Shown here: positions 1-11,335 of the stretch, piece by piece
Layout of the letters: each line of letters opens with the position of its first letter
Position numbering within the stretch: the first letter of the stretch is position 1
NCBI GenBank assembly: GCA_021234155.1
Contig: JAJEKV010000093.1
Span: forward strand, 620,001-684,000
Length of the DNA stretch: 64,000 nucleotides
Source of the DNA: Isoetes taiwanensis
Taxonomy: Eukaryota > Streptophyta > Lycopodiopsida > Isoetales > Isoetaceae
Direction: 5' to 3'
The notes under the pieces: generated by a model
Told to the model about the DNA's origin: nothing
What the model saw: only the letters and a program-made list of their open reading frames with translations
Database searches by the model: none
Position numbers and translations under genes: made by a program

Positions 1-862
1 TTGGATGCTAGAACCATATTTGTCTTCCCCGTCCCTACTATAAACGGCCCAAATCAAACAGACCCAAATCCGGCCCCTAACCTGATAGCAAACCCTACCA
101 AAATTGATGTTAATTGAGAGCTCTCGGAATAAGCTTTCCATCGAACTAAAGATCATTGAAAACGGAGTTCAGATGCTCAAGTTACAAGGAAAAATGCCGG
201 CAGTCCTAAGCGCCATCGTCACGAGCGCCTTCCAAGTTTTGATTTGAGCTAGAGCTCTAGTGGCCTTTTTATTTGGTTGATTGGTTCATATCAGGTTCAT
301 TCCTGGTTTGGCGACCTTTTCTTATTCCATTGTTTTGTTCAGGTGTTTGATGTATCTTCGTATCATTTATATTTTGATTATAGAGTTTTCAAGAGAGAGG
401 TTGGGATTTGAAGATGGCAATCGAGATCTACGAAGATCTAGATTTATCACAAGTTGGAAAAAAAATTAGAATGTCCAATACCTATTAGTTGTGGAGTTGA
501 TTGCAGTTAATGCAAAATCTATGAATGCCTAAAATGGTGACTAATATCCCATTTAGAAGGCATCAAATCGTTTGAGTTTTACAAGAAACCTGGAAAAAAT
601 TAGATGTTCTGATAGCATGGCAAGGAAACACTCCATGCATAGAGACAATGTGCTCTAATTTGATGTTGTTATGCTCATGTGGCTTGGATAGATGTGATTT
701 ATTTAGTATGTTCTCTAGTTGTGATTATTATTAGAAATGCATGTACTGAAAACTTGTAAGTTTGTTTTCATTTCCTTTCTAAACACATCTTCCATATCCC
801 GGCACAATATGTTCAATTAGTTATGTCTGACTAGCTGCTGCATGTGCTGTTGAACACGACCT
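1..862. other. No gene recognised; satellite-like motif
   Basis: No convincing coding exon. Around 125-185 the phrase 'aagctttcc.tcgaactaaag...aacggagtt.agatgc' resembles the core of the approximately 180-bp repeat array at 60837-61760, so this may be a relic of the same repeat. The short open frame at 281-469 has no recognisable domain. Confidence 0.4.
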
Positions 863-1120
863 CCATGGGCTTGTTGGGATCATATCTTCAGGAGGTTATG
901 GATACACGGACTCAGTTGTGTCCTCCGGTGCAGTATTGAATTCGCCTATACGATTGTACTGTCTACCAGCATACTTATTACTGCTAAGGTTTTTCCCTCA
1001 AAACCATTCAGGGCGGGGGTTTTTTAATCTTGACAGTAATATGCCTGTTGCTCTCTTTATTTGGGTCCCATAGACCAATTGGCCTCTGTGGACGATAAAA
1101 ATACATTCTATTCTATTCTT
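863..1120 (+). mobile_element. 5'-truncated LINE 3' end
   Basis: About 250 bp match, base for base with scattered changes, the last 230 bp of the minus-strand LINE at 7281-7530: 'gaggttatggat.cacggactc', 'ttattac.gctaaggttttccctc', then 'gggtcccata.accaattggcct' and 'gtggacg'. The copy ends in an (ATTCT)n-type tail at about 1104-1120 rather than poly(A). Only the 3' end is present, as expected for incomplete target-primed reverse transcription. The 5' edge is approximate and no target-site duplication was identified. Confidence 0.75.
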
Positions 1121-2264
1121 ATGATATGCTCTTTGTGCATGGCATATACACAACAATTGTAATATATGCATGGGCATTTCATGTGTTGGGCATTTCATGT
1201 GTGCTATGTACAGAAATCGTAGATAATGCATTGCATCAATGATCTACAACCATCTGAGTTGCCAGCATGCAAGACCATCAATGATTTAGCACATTCCAAA
1301 GTTTAATTCTCCATAACGAATACTCTTTCCAAAAGAGGTATGATAAAGACATTTCCCAGATATTCCAATGATCCAAAACAACTCTGGAAAGTATTAGTTA
1401 CAATGCAAGGATAAAAGTGCATTGGCATGACTTTATGTTGCCCATAAGAATGCTTGTTCTTCCTTGGACTTCTTTTTGTTGCCTGCCACGTGTTCATGCA
1501 TGCACCACGTGCTGATAACGATTTGGAAATATCCTGCATTAGATTCTTTCTTTAAATTTTGAGATTCTTTATAAAATTGGGAAGAGGTCGCTTTCATAAC
1601 CTATGTTTGAAGAGTAGCTTGTCAAGAAGATTCGTTATCAATGGTTAAGGTGAGCAATAAAGTCGTCCATAGAACAATGAATGTGGAGGGATTCTAGATG
1701 ATTCCTTATCAATGGTTAAGAAGAGTAGGGTTTGTGAACATATCCTTGCTTGAAACAAAAATTTGAGTTGAATTGAATTAAAAATTAAAAAAGTGTGATA
1801 ATTTAGATCTAAACATTTACCCTTCTCGTTACATGCATGGATAATATACATACGTACCTAAAAGTTACCCTTTTACTTTAGAATGCCTCTCAAAGCTTGA
1901 AAGTTTCTGCAGAGAATGTTTAAATATGCAACAGGCCAACTGCAAGGTAAGAATAGAATTGGTTGTTTACGTTGAGTTCTCTATAATAAAGTAACATTGT
2001 AGAGAATTTATTGTATGATGTATTTACCATACAATGCACATTTATATATTTTCAGTATCACTGTGTGAAGCAGGCAGCAATCTGCTTAAAGAACATTGCT
2101 TCAATGTTCTACATAAATAGCCTGTCATAAATAGCCTGTACGGGCCTTTACCCAAAAAATGGATGCCAAAATGCTAATCTCTTACCAAACACTCTTCTTT
2201 TCAGATACAGAATCTGCAGACGCCTATCAAACAATTCGACAAGATGACACTGCATGGAGTCGTC
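1121..2264. other. Intergenic, no gene seen
   Basis: AT-rich sequence downstream of the minus-strand KAS III gene. The short open frames have no recognisable domain or codon pattern. The part nearest 2264 probably holds the KAS III polyadenylation region. Confidence 0.5.
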
Positions 2265-2348
2265 TCAGATATGCTATCGGGTAGCATAAGTTGGAACTGC
2301 AACCTATCAGATATGCTATCGGGTAGCATAAGTTGGAACTGCAACCAC
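2265..2348. repeat. 42-bp tandem duplication in KAS III 3' UTR
   Basis: Two head-to-tail copies (2265-2306 and 2307-2348) are identical over the first 40 bases, beginning 'tcagatatgctatcgggtag'. The pair ends ten bases before the KAS III stop codon in minus orientation, so it lies at the start of the presumed 3' UTR. The near identity indicates a recent duplication. Confidence 0.9.
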
Positions 2349-2358
2349 TTTATTCTTT

Positions 2359-4473
2359 CTATCCCCATCTAAAAATTGCAGATGCCCATGTGAGCCCGGC
2401 ACCAAAACCTGCAGTCGCAATGATGTGGCCAGGTTGCACCTGACCATTCCTCACTGCCTCGTCAAGGGCTAGAGGGATGGATGCAGCACTTGTGTTTCCA
2501 TAACCCGAGAGGTTTGAGATAACTTTTTCTGGAGGGATTCTCAGTCGTTCAGCAACTGCATCTAAAATTCTTTGGTTTGCCTGCAAGAACATGGGGATTA
2601 ACAATCAAACTTGATCTCTAAAACAAGAAAATCTGCATAACAAAGACATCAACAGTATCTGGCAAACAGAATATGGCTCTTCTTGCTGATCACTAACTAA
2701 AGATTTTGATTCAAAATAAGCTACCAGGATGAATGAAGATGAGAAATCAACACAAATAAAACTATGGAGGTATCATTCTCATGGACCATACCTCAACCAT
2801 TTGTCTTATTATGTTATGGGGCAACCAAGTGAAGGAAACAGAAAGGATTAGACTAGATAAAATAACAGGAAACTTGTTGACTCATATACACACATCCTTG
2901 TATCTCTCTAAGATTAATACAAAATCACGGGGAAATTCATATTACGTACCTGATGCAGTAGCAACCAGTCAACATTATCATGCTGCAGGCAAGCCTCTTC
3001 CATTGCTGCTTCAACAACTTGAGGCACAGCACGACAAGCAAACCTAAAAACCTCTTTACCGTTCATTTGGATACAACTATATGAAGCCTTCTTAGGAATC
3101 TTGAGTGCACCATTTGAAGATTCTTTGTTGTGTATTAATGCACCATTACTATCTCCAATTTGGGCATGCAGGTGCCTGACAATGGTGTTATTCAAAAGTT
3201 AGAAGTGATACAGAAGAAGAGACAAGTGCAAATGCAAAGATGCCAAAATTTTACAGAAATCATACAAGAGCTAAGATTTAGAAGTACAACAGTTTCAAGT
3301 AACATGCATACTTTTGGCCTACGCCATCAGTCCGCATGTCAAAACCAAGTAAGTTGTCTTCTCCATTATCTGTGGCCTGAAAAAGAGGATTAATAGGATA
3401 GTGTAATTCCATCAAATGACCATGATAGAGATGATCGCTAACCTTCAAAACCAGCGCGCCAGAGGCGTCCCCAAAGAGAATGCAGGTGCCTCTGTCTGTC
3501 CAGTCAACATATCTAGAGAGTGCATCTGCACCAATCACTAACACATTCTCGTATCCCCCCCCTGTAGGGAGGATGGCACTTCATCAATAGAAGATTAAAG
3601 ATATACTTTGACAAATACAGGACATGGAAGCAGCTTGTACCTTTGATGAAACGGCTGGCAGTTACAAGCCCCAAAACAAAACCACTGCATGCAGCTGTCA
3701 AATCCATTGCAATGGCATTTGAACAACCAAGTTCTCTCTGCACCTGGTTTTTGAAAAAGCTAATACGTAAGCAGGAGCTACTCCATGAAACGGCGAATCC
3801 AGTGGGAAAATACCTGAGGAGCACTACCAAAAAGATCATCTGGAGTAGAAGAGCATAGAATAATTAAATCTACATCTTCGGGTTTCACATTGCCCATTTC
3901 AAGTGCTTTTCTTGAAGATTCAACAGCCAAGCTAGTTAAAGACTCATCCTCTGCAAAGGAAAACGCATTCATTAAATACCTTCTAACATGCAGACAAAGT
4001 TAAGCAATAATGACTTACCCGAAAGAACTCGACGATACCGAATTCCTGTTCTAACAGCGATCCATTCATCCGAAGTGTCCACGACTTTGGAGAGATCGTC
4101 ATTAGATATAACATGCTTGGGCACGGCTGATCCACATCCAATCAACTTAGATCCTCTACCAACAACCCTACAAAACAAAAAGCAAAAAAGGAATCCAACA
4201 CTTAAAATGCAGGACCGAAATCTAACACTTGGGTCCAATTCAAAAAACCCAAAACAGAAATCCGACACCAGCAATGTGAGCAGGAGTGAACCTTTTAGGA
4301 CGGGTCGTGGTGGAAGAAGTAGAAGCAGCTCGGGCAGCATCGTCCTCCTTCAAGCCGGTGGCTACCGAGCATGTGACAGGATAAAAACGCGGGGGCATTG
4401 ATAGTGAGGTGCCATAGCTGCCGGAGGAGAAGGAGATCCGGGAGCAAGGGAGGGCCTTTGCTGCCATAGCCAT
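2359..4473 (-). CDS. KASIII: Plastid 3-ketoacyl-ACP synthase III, 8 exons
   Basis: Condenses acetyl-CoA with malonyl-ACP to start type II fatty-acid synthesis in the plastid stroma. Exons read on the minus strand: 4473-4292, 4167-4019, 3950-3814, 3743-3641, 3561-3443, 3376-3312, 3175-2950, 2580-2359. All junctions are GT-AG and the joined frame stays open (1203 nt, 400 aa plus stop; plant KAS III is about 400 aa). Residues 1 to about 60 are Ser/Thr/Arg-rich, like a transit peptide, followed by [16 protein letters not shown]. The catalytic triad is visible: Cys175 in TAACSGF, His326 in LLLHQANQ, Asn356 in [25 protein letters not shown] is a further family hallmark. The start is the first in-frame ATG; a second ATG lies two codons downstream. 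The gene appears intact. Confidence 0.96.
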
Positions 4474-5824
4474 AGCCACAGAAGAAGAAAGGCAGTGTTG
4501 TGTTTTTAGAGTATTTTTGGGTCGACGGGCGCCATTCTTTAGTGTGGCCTTTTGATCGGCCCATAAGTGTTGCCCAAATCCTTGTATAAAACATTTTGGT
4601 AGGGTTATTTATCCTTTTTGTGTTTTTGTTTTCCTTTTAAATTTGTATTACACATTTGTTTCCTTTAAATCCCTCTCAGCCCCCCAAAAAGCATTTTCCA
4701 CAATTGTGCAAAAATCCTACATGTTAGACTATTTCAGTGTCAAGGACATCTTAAAAACAATTGGATCTCTTGCATTTAATAAATGCATATCAATGGTGGT
4801 TGTTTGGGTTGGGTGTACCAATTCATTCTATATATTTCACTCTATGATCTATAATGTTCCTTTTGTCTTTTACATAAAGAACAGTTAGGTACAATTCAGT
4901 CTTGTACGCCTATCAAGTCCTGCCATGTGCCACGTTTACTTTCCAAGAGGTTTAAAAAAGAAAGTTGTCAAAATTTTTACTCGACAACCTGGACTCCTTC
5001 CTCGCAACTTGCAATCTCTATCCGGTGTTCTATGATTTTCACCCAGCCTTCTGTAATTCTACCCAACATTCTGACTGCTGATTTCACCAATTTATTTTTC
5101 ATGTTACATGAATGGCAATTTACATGCCATTCCTGGCATGTTGACTGGGCTCCACGCTCCATGCGATGCCTGTTTCCATGCTCGGAATAGCATGTAAATT
5201 GCTAGTCCTATATACAGAAGTGAACCCTAAGAAGATTGGAGATTGTCACAATTATGCGCCAGCATCTGTGCATCTAGCATCCAATGGACTTTCACAAAAC
5301 TCATGTGTTGTAGTTTGACTTTACATTCATTTAGGTGGAAACCTTGCCAACATGCCAAGAGTGGAGGCAAAGTTGAAACACCAAGAATATCTGGCAAATG
5401 GACATTGGTGTAATATGGAGGCAAGGTAGGCATCTATTTGCCACTTGTCATGCATTTGACAATAGTCAAGAAGAATGCAAGTAAATGTAACAAAGAATGA
5501 AGTAAGTGCAAAAGAATATTGGGTTAATTTGCCAACATTGAATTAAGAATATAGAGGCAACGTTCTCAAAAAAGAAAATGTGCCAAGTGTGATTACTGAA
5601 ATTGATGGTCTATGCAAAGTTTGATTGCCTGGAAATGCATCATTTGGTTGGTCTATGCAAAGAACATGTTATATATTGATCTTGTTTGAATTTGTCGAGG
5701 AGCTTCAATATTTATTATAACTTTAGTTCCCTTTAATTTACTACAATTGCCTCTTAATGATGAAGTCAAATTCACCTGTCTCTACAAAGCTAATGCTCTC
5801 CATGCCAAACGTGATAGTCGCTTG
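4474..5824. other. KAS III upstream region and intergenic
   Basis: Holds the KAS III 5' UTR and promoter (on the minus strand) and then AT-rich sequence with no recognisable gene or repeat. No clear TATA element can be assigned by eye. Confidence 0.45.
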
Positions 5825-5887
5825 TCACACGGCTAACTGAAGAGAAAGAAGCAGCACTAGCTTCTTTCTCTTCAGTTAGCGGTGTGA
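5825..5887. repeat. Near-perfect inverted repeat (28-bp arms, 7-nt loop)
   Basis: Arms 5832-5852 and 5860-5880 (GCTAACTGAAGAGAAAGAAG...) are perfect reverse complements around the loop AGCACTA. After one mismatch, six further bases pair (TCACAC with GTGTGA), giving 5825-5852 against 5860-5887. It would form a strong hairpin. It could be a MIR-like foldback, a minimal MITE or a palindromic insertion; the sequence alone does not decide. Confidence 0.85.
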
Positions 5888-6897
5888 ATATGCATTCTTC
5901 CTTGCTGCTACTATGATCCGGTGCTAGTGGGGTTTGCCGATGTGCCAGAAGATTTTCTTCTTCAAAGAAATTGCTGATTTGATTCTGAAGCAGCTTCAAG
6001 GCGGTCTTGTGGATTCGGCCTGGTAAGCCACTAACGTGGCATTTTGCTCTCAATCTTTTTAAGAATGATGATTTGTTAAGCAAATCACACCGAAAGGGCG
6101 CAGAGTCTATAAGGTGGAGAAGAATTGAAGCCGAATTCATAAAGAGAGCAGTTTTGGGTCTGTTTGGCAGTCTTTTTAGTTGGATCTTCTATCCATTTGG
6201 TTTTTTTTTCCCTCCTCTTGCTCTTTCTTGCTAGCGGAAAGATCTAGGGATGTTTTCTTGACAGGAGCAGAGTAAATTCTTGATCTTAAATTTACAGTTT
6301 TAAAACAGGATGTTAGATTATTTGAGATCGCCGAGCTAGGGATTTGAGTGTGTCGGGGAAGGCGCTTCCATCAAGACCGGATATCATGTTTTAATTAGGG
6401 AGAGTTCGGTGGGGCGGGGTGTGTGTCTAGCCTATACAGGTTGGCTGACTGGAGCATCCCGACAATGCAGCATCTTAAATTAATCTCACATTTGGTTGTA
6501 AAGCTGTTGAATTTGTTCATAGTTTGAAGCATATTTGCTTCTCTGAGCAGTGCGGGAGATTGTTCAGGTTACTCCACATCTCTTTTCTCTTCATTTCTAT
6601 TTCTGCAAGAGGTTTTCTTGGAGCATTCAAGATCTGTTTGTAGCTTGTGGAAAATGGGCATTTGGCTCCTATAGTATTCTGTTTAATTGGGAAGATGTTA
6701 ATACTGTAGTACTGGTTAGACAGAATAAGAGGTTGAGAGAGGCTCATGTGTACTTTAGTCACTGATATATTCTGATCCAGAAGGGATCATTTGTATATAA
6801 ACTATATCTGATCCATGAGGGATCTTTGTATTGTATTGTAATTTTTCCTATCTGATCAATACAATAACTTCTTACCTTCAAAAAAAAAAAAAAAAAG
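5888..6897 (+). other. Possible poly(A)-tailed retroposed sequence
   Basis: No gene recognised. The stretch ends in a run of 17 A at 6880-6896 preceded by 'caatacaataacttcttacc'. Short repeats around 6776-6832 ('tgatcca.gagggatc') precede it. This looks like the 3' end of a reverse-transcribed, polyadenylated sequence inserted in plus orientation, but the 5' end and target-site duplication were not found. The open frame at 6007-6234 has no recognised domain. Confidence 0.35.
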
Positions 6898-7135
6898 AAT
6901 TGAGACTGGCAGATGGACAGGAGAGTCACACCGGGACAGGCTTTATCGGTGCTACCAAGTGGGAACGTTGAGGATGAATGTCGCACTCTTCAGAGTTGTC
7001 CGACGTATGATCACATCTGGGTACGCTATATTGAGTATCAGCTATGGCAGCTTAACCCGCATCAGCAATGTATCTTCTCTTCTCAGGTCAGTGAACCAAT
7101 CCTTTGGCTGACTAATAGCATCCTTTGAGAATGTG
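6898..7135 (+). mobile_element. LINE ORF2 C-terminal fragment
   Basis: Short frames read ETGRW and, after a frame change, VEDECRTLQSCPTYDHIW. They match the C-terminal Cys/His region of the large LINE on the opposite strand (RIETGR, CRCC, IEDECHTL, AHIR) and of the copy at 32257-33081. It sits immediately after the A-run ending at 6896. Only this domain remains and no intact reading frame survives. Confidence 0.6.
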
Positions 7136-7541
7136 TTTTTTATTTCCATCTTATCATATAGAGAAACGTAAACACTTTAAGTTCTGTATTCTAGAGGAGG
7201 TTGGTGCTTCTATATCTCTTACTAAAATGTTCTTCACCATATTATATGTGTTTCCTTAGGTTTTGCATCAAATTCTTTTATAGAATAGAATAGGTTTTTT
7301 CGCGTCCACGGAGACCAATTGGCCTATGGGACCCAAACAAAAAAGCGACAAGCATATTCTTGTGGCGGGATTAAAAACCCCGCGAAGGGTTTTCGAGGGA
7401 AAACCTTAGCGGTAATAAGCATCCGCACTGCTTTGTGTACAATTGCATAGGGCAGTTCAATACCATCCCGTAGGACACAAGCGAGTCCGTGCATCCATAA
7501 CCTCTCGGAGGTATGACCCCAACAATCCCCGATCTTTGTAG

Positions 7542-8173
7542 TCAATAAGCGGATGCTGGCGCGGCTGCCCGGGCACTAGTAATCAAACATATCACTCGGA
7601 TATGGGCAAATCTTTGGGCGATCTTGAGGGTATGACATTCATCCTCAATCGCATACAGGTGGCAACAGCGGCAAAGCCTTTGTTCTCGTGGTTCAGAGCC
7701 CAGCCGCCCTGTTTCAATGCGGGGCGATGTGCACCATCGCGAATGGAAGCTATAAGTCTGGCGCTTCTTCATGGGCATTTGGGTGTACAAATCTTGGTGT
7801 GGGCCTCTTGTGAGCCTAGGATTGACTTGCTGGCGATAGTGTGCCGGTTTAACATGCGTCGGAACCCTGCATCCCGAGCTTGCGAAGGAAAGTAGCATCT
7901 AGGTGCGGTTTAAGTGCCTGCGATCTTTCTTTGTCGACACGGGCGCATCGTTTGCTGCACACCCAGTAGCGAGAACCAGCGAGCTTGCTTGTCTTTCCAG
8001 CCGAGGATTTCAGGCGTTGGGGACCCATCGGCGTGGCCAAAAGCAATGGGGGCAAAGCGTGTATCGGCCATAGCGACCACCTTTTGGAAGTAAGCGATAT
8101 GGCGTTCCAATGCAGCCCGTTGAAGGGTAGAAAGCTCTCTCTGAGTAGGATCTGGTACAGGCGTGGACTTCAC
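7542..8173 (-). pseudogene. LINE ORF2 C-terminal domain, broken
   Basis: Two frames carry the end of ORF2: VPDPTQRELSTLQ... (8173-7910) and then HYRQQVNPRLTRGPHQDLYT..., RIETGR..., LCRCC...IEDECHTL...AHIR (7898-7542). The CxCC...H...H pattern is a nucleic-acid-binding end common in LINE ORF2 proteins. The copy at 32257-33081 matches it (HYHTQINPTLEHGPHQYL, MKKR, RIETGR), which establishes that both belong to one family. The frames overlap and shift, so the region is not functional. Confidence 0.7.
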
Positions 8174-8274
8174 CCCGGGGCCCGTGCCAAGAAGGCCTTT
8201 TGCACTGCTTCGAGGTCATTCGGTGTGAGGGATATCACCCGGACCCACACTTCGCCCCATACAAAAGGACCGGC

Positions 8275-9217
8275 TCAACCAAGGCCCGAAACAAATGTGA
8301 CTGGTGGCTCCATGCATACAACTCTGCTTTGTGGCTGTTGTTCTGCATGGCATACAATGCTTTCCAACCCGCCCCGCAACCTGATAGCTGCATCCCAATG
8401 AGTGGTAGTTGAGAACTCAATCCCCAAGTACTTGTAGGTCGGAGCCACCTCTACCTCCGCCTTGGTAAGTGAATGAATGTGGGAAGCCTTTGGGACGGGA
8501 TAGCGAACTAGCGACACCCTAGTTTTGGCCAAGTTAACTCGCATGCCAATGAATTGGCAAAAAGTGTCAAGAGCATCCAGGTGACGTTGCATGTCCTCTG
8601 GAGTATAGGCTATGAGGTTGACATCGTCAGCATATATGAGTTGTCGGATTGTGTGATGCATGAGATGTGCGTTCGCACCTCCATGTTCAGAGAGCCAATC
8701 TTCCAACTGATCAATGTATAGGCCAAAGAGTGTGGGGAAGAGGGGCAACCCCGCGCACTCAATGCTACCGATCACTGCATTTTGTCTTTGCCGATGTGAT
8801 CTGACACGAGCATGCCTCATACAGCCCGATATATTGCATTACGCTGCAAGTCGGGGAGGTCCCGGCCTACCGCAATCGGTCCCATAGCTTGTTGGGGGTA
8901 CTTGTGTCGAGCGCTTTTGCAAAATCCGCGAAACTCTTGATGCAGTGTCTTGCCGTGATTCTCGCTATCTTCAATCAATGTGGCAGAGTGAAGATATGAT
9001 CAATGGTGGAATGTGCGGGCGAAAACCCGCTTTGTATAAGAGCTTCGCACCTCCGTTTCCTCGCCCATATTGTCGGTATTTGCTCAAGGATGCCCGATAG
9101 CAGTTTTGTAAAGAGAGAGCTGACCATATGATGCGGTAGTTGGCGGGCATTGAGGGTCCCCGCTTTGTATATGGGCACTACCCTACTAGTGGTCCATTGC
9201 GTGGGAAGCCTTCGCAA
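8275..9217 (-). pseudogene. LINE reverse transcriptase, broken
   Basis: Polymerase core of the minus-strand LINE. The upstream frame (9217-8975) has LPTQWTTSRVVPIYKAG and SGFSPAHSTIDHIF, matching the fingers region and the 'GF..g.st.d.i' motif of LINE RTs. The downstream frame (8820-8275) holds the catalytic YADDVNLIA box and the family motif YKYLGIEF. At least one frameshift separates the two parts near 8820-8975, and further lesions remove activity. Confidence 0.8.
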
Positions 9218-9847
9218 TGCCGGTGGAGGACGAGCACCCGGTGGAGGCCCAGCCCATTTCGGAAGTTACGCGCATGCCATCTAAATCTCTTTGCCTTCCC
9301 ATTAGCTAGGCGTTGTAGGCCCATGATGACATCCCCTCTGTGATAACCGAGCCATGCCTATCTGTGTGGAGGGATTTGGTGCCCGCCCTCGGCGAAGTAA
9401 ATGCAAATTTATTTGCCGTCTTTGTACCCATTGCTCGGGGTGATGTTCCCCGTGGGCTGTGCGGGCTTGCTCAAGACCCTTCTCCGAATGTCACGGGGTG
9501 CCGGTCCAAGAGACCAAACATCTGTTGTTGATGCTCTGCGAGGTATCTGGCCTTCTTGTTCTTGAGAAAGGAGCGGTATTGACTTACGGCCTGTGGGCGG
9601 GAGATGGGATCAGTGACTTGCCGGGGTGTGCGTTTGAGCTCCGACACTCATCATCAAACCATCATTTGCGGGAAGGGGAAGGTGGTAGTGCACGAGGGTT
9701 CGCCGTGAGCGGCCTCTCCCAAAGCATCTTTCTGCAGCCGTCAGAAGCAGATGTGTCAGCTGAGCATATTGCTCTTGAAGTGTGGGGAGTTGCAGCAGTC
9801 CCGCCAGATCATGCTCAAGCAACTGGGCATAGGTCCTGCGGCCGTAG

Positions 9848-10402
9848 TCAGCGTGGGCTGGGGCACCGCGGTGTGTTGAGGTAGTAGATGCACGGGGAGC
9901 CTCCCAATGGAGATGCATGAGCAGGGGCGGTGGTCGAGTCTACTTCCTGCGTCGAGAGTGTCCGTCCCGATGGAAAAATGAGTAACCAGTGCGAGATCCG
10001 TTCCTCAACCAGCCAGATAATCCACCACCTGCTGGAGCCGCCCCCTTGGTTCTCCACGTCTACAAGTGCGGCGGTGGAAGACGGCCATTGTGCCAACCCA
10101 TTACAAATAACCAGGTCAAAGATACTACCCAGCAACAACAATTGCCTGCCATATCGCGAAATATGGTTGTCGTCTGATATCCTTGACCAAGCCACCTCTT
10201 GAGGGGGTTCAAGCGCAAGGCGTCCCTGCTGCGGGGGCTCAAATTTTGGAACTGCTTTCGGTTCTGCGGCGTGCATTAAAGTTAAGCCAAACAACATAAC
10301 CACGCTTATTTGTTTGTCTTTGTTGTATGTCATCATATAAATCGACATAGGGCTCCAATCGATCCACATCCGAATGAGTGTTATAAAAGTTGCTCTCGCC
10401 AT
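9848..10402 (-). pseudogene. LINE endonuclease remnant
   Basis: The frame contains ISDDNHISRYGRQLLLLGS and DLVICNGLAQWPSSTA, followed by GGGSSRW. These resemble the C-terminal half of apurinic-like LINE endonucleases (the 'N..G..LL.lc...dl.ilNG' segment and the region with the catalytic Asp and His). It lies upstream of the reverse transcriptase in the same orientation, as expected for ORF2. The N-terminal part of the domain is not recognisable. Confidence 0.55.
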
Positions 10403-11335
10403 GTGGAAAGTAGCATGCTGCTATGAGAAGAGTATCGCCACTGTCATCTTTTCACCGCACCCACAAGTAGCGATTGTACAATGCATTTTTTTGTGCAACG
10501 AGGTGAGTGCCTCAAGGTTACCTGCGGTAGTAGCGTGCAACCCCGCCATGCCCTCGCTAAACACTGTGCGATCATTGAACACCGAGAAATGCGATAGCTG
10601 GGAGGTCCGGTAGTACGCATTGCTGCATGCTCCCATGTTTCTATGAGGGAAAATGAGATCCATATCGGTGCAATAGCATTGAGACTCTCGCCTTTACGCG
10701 GGGAAGCCCCAACAGTTCAAGACACCATCCGGAGGTTCCTATTTGTTGGCATTGATGTGGATGCTCGATGATCTACCCGGTTGTAGGGGGCGGTGTGCGG
10801 CGCTTTGAGCAACGGTCGGGCGGCGGGCGAGGAGGTGCGATAGAATGCTTGGCAAGAGAAGCGGCGGCGGCAGCGGGCGAGAGTGGCGGCGGCATGACGC
10901 GTGCCCGGCAACCTCGGCAGGCGCCCGGCACGAAAATCGCAGCTTGCCCGGACAAAGGCCTGCAGCCCCCCCTCTATGACGGACGTCCCTGACCTGGGCC
11001 AGCTGCTGCCGGCAGGACTCCTATTGCATCGGGTGAGATCTGGGTGCGATATCTGAGGCGATCCCCTTGATTTGCCTACTCGACGGGATGGCCTCACGTA
11101 CTCGCATATGCCCGTGAAGGTGACAACGTGGCGGGCGTCTGTCGTTGAGTCCCAAAGGCGGCTTGCTCTAGCAATAATGTACCGTAGTTGGGAATGCCAT
11201 TCGAGATAGGATCTCATCCTCTATGCGCTTGGTGAGATCTTCTCCTGCCTCCTCTAAGAGTCCACGCACCACCACATTATGGCGTCGGTGGCTCTGCTCC
11301 TGCTGCTCACTGAGTCGAGGGGCAACATTAAACAT

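Noticed and set aside
281-469. 62-codon frame near the left edge
   Set aside because: No domain, no splice context, low-complexity hydrophobic composition.
4474-4479. GTG start two codons upstream for KAS III
   Set aside because: Plant nuclear genes start at ATG; the first in-frame ATG is at 4473.
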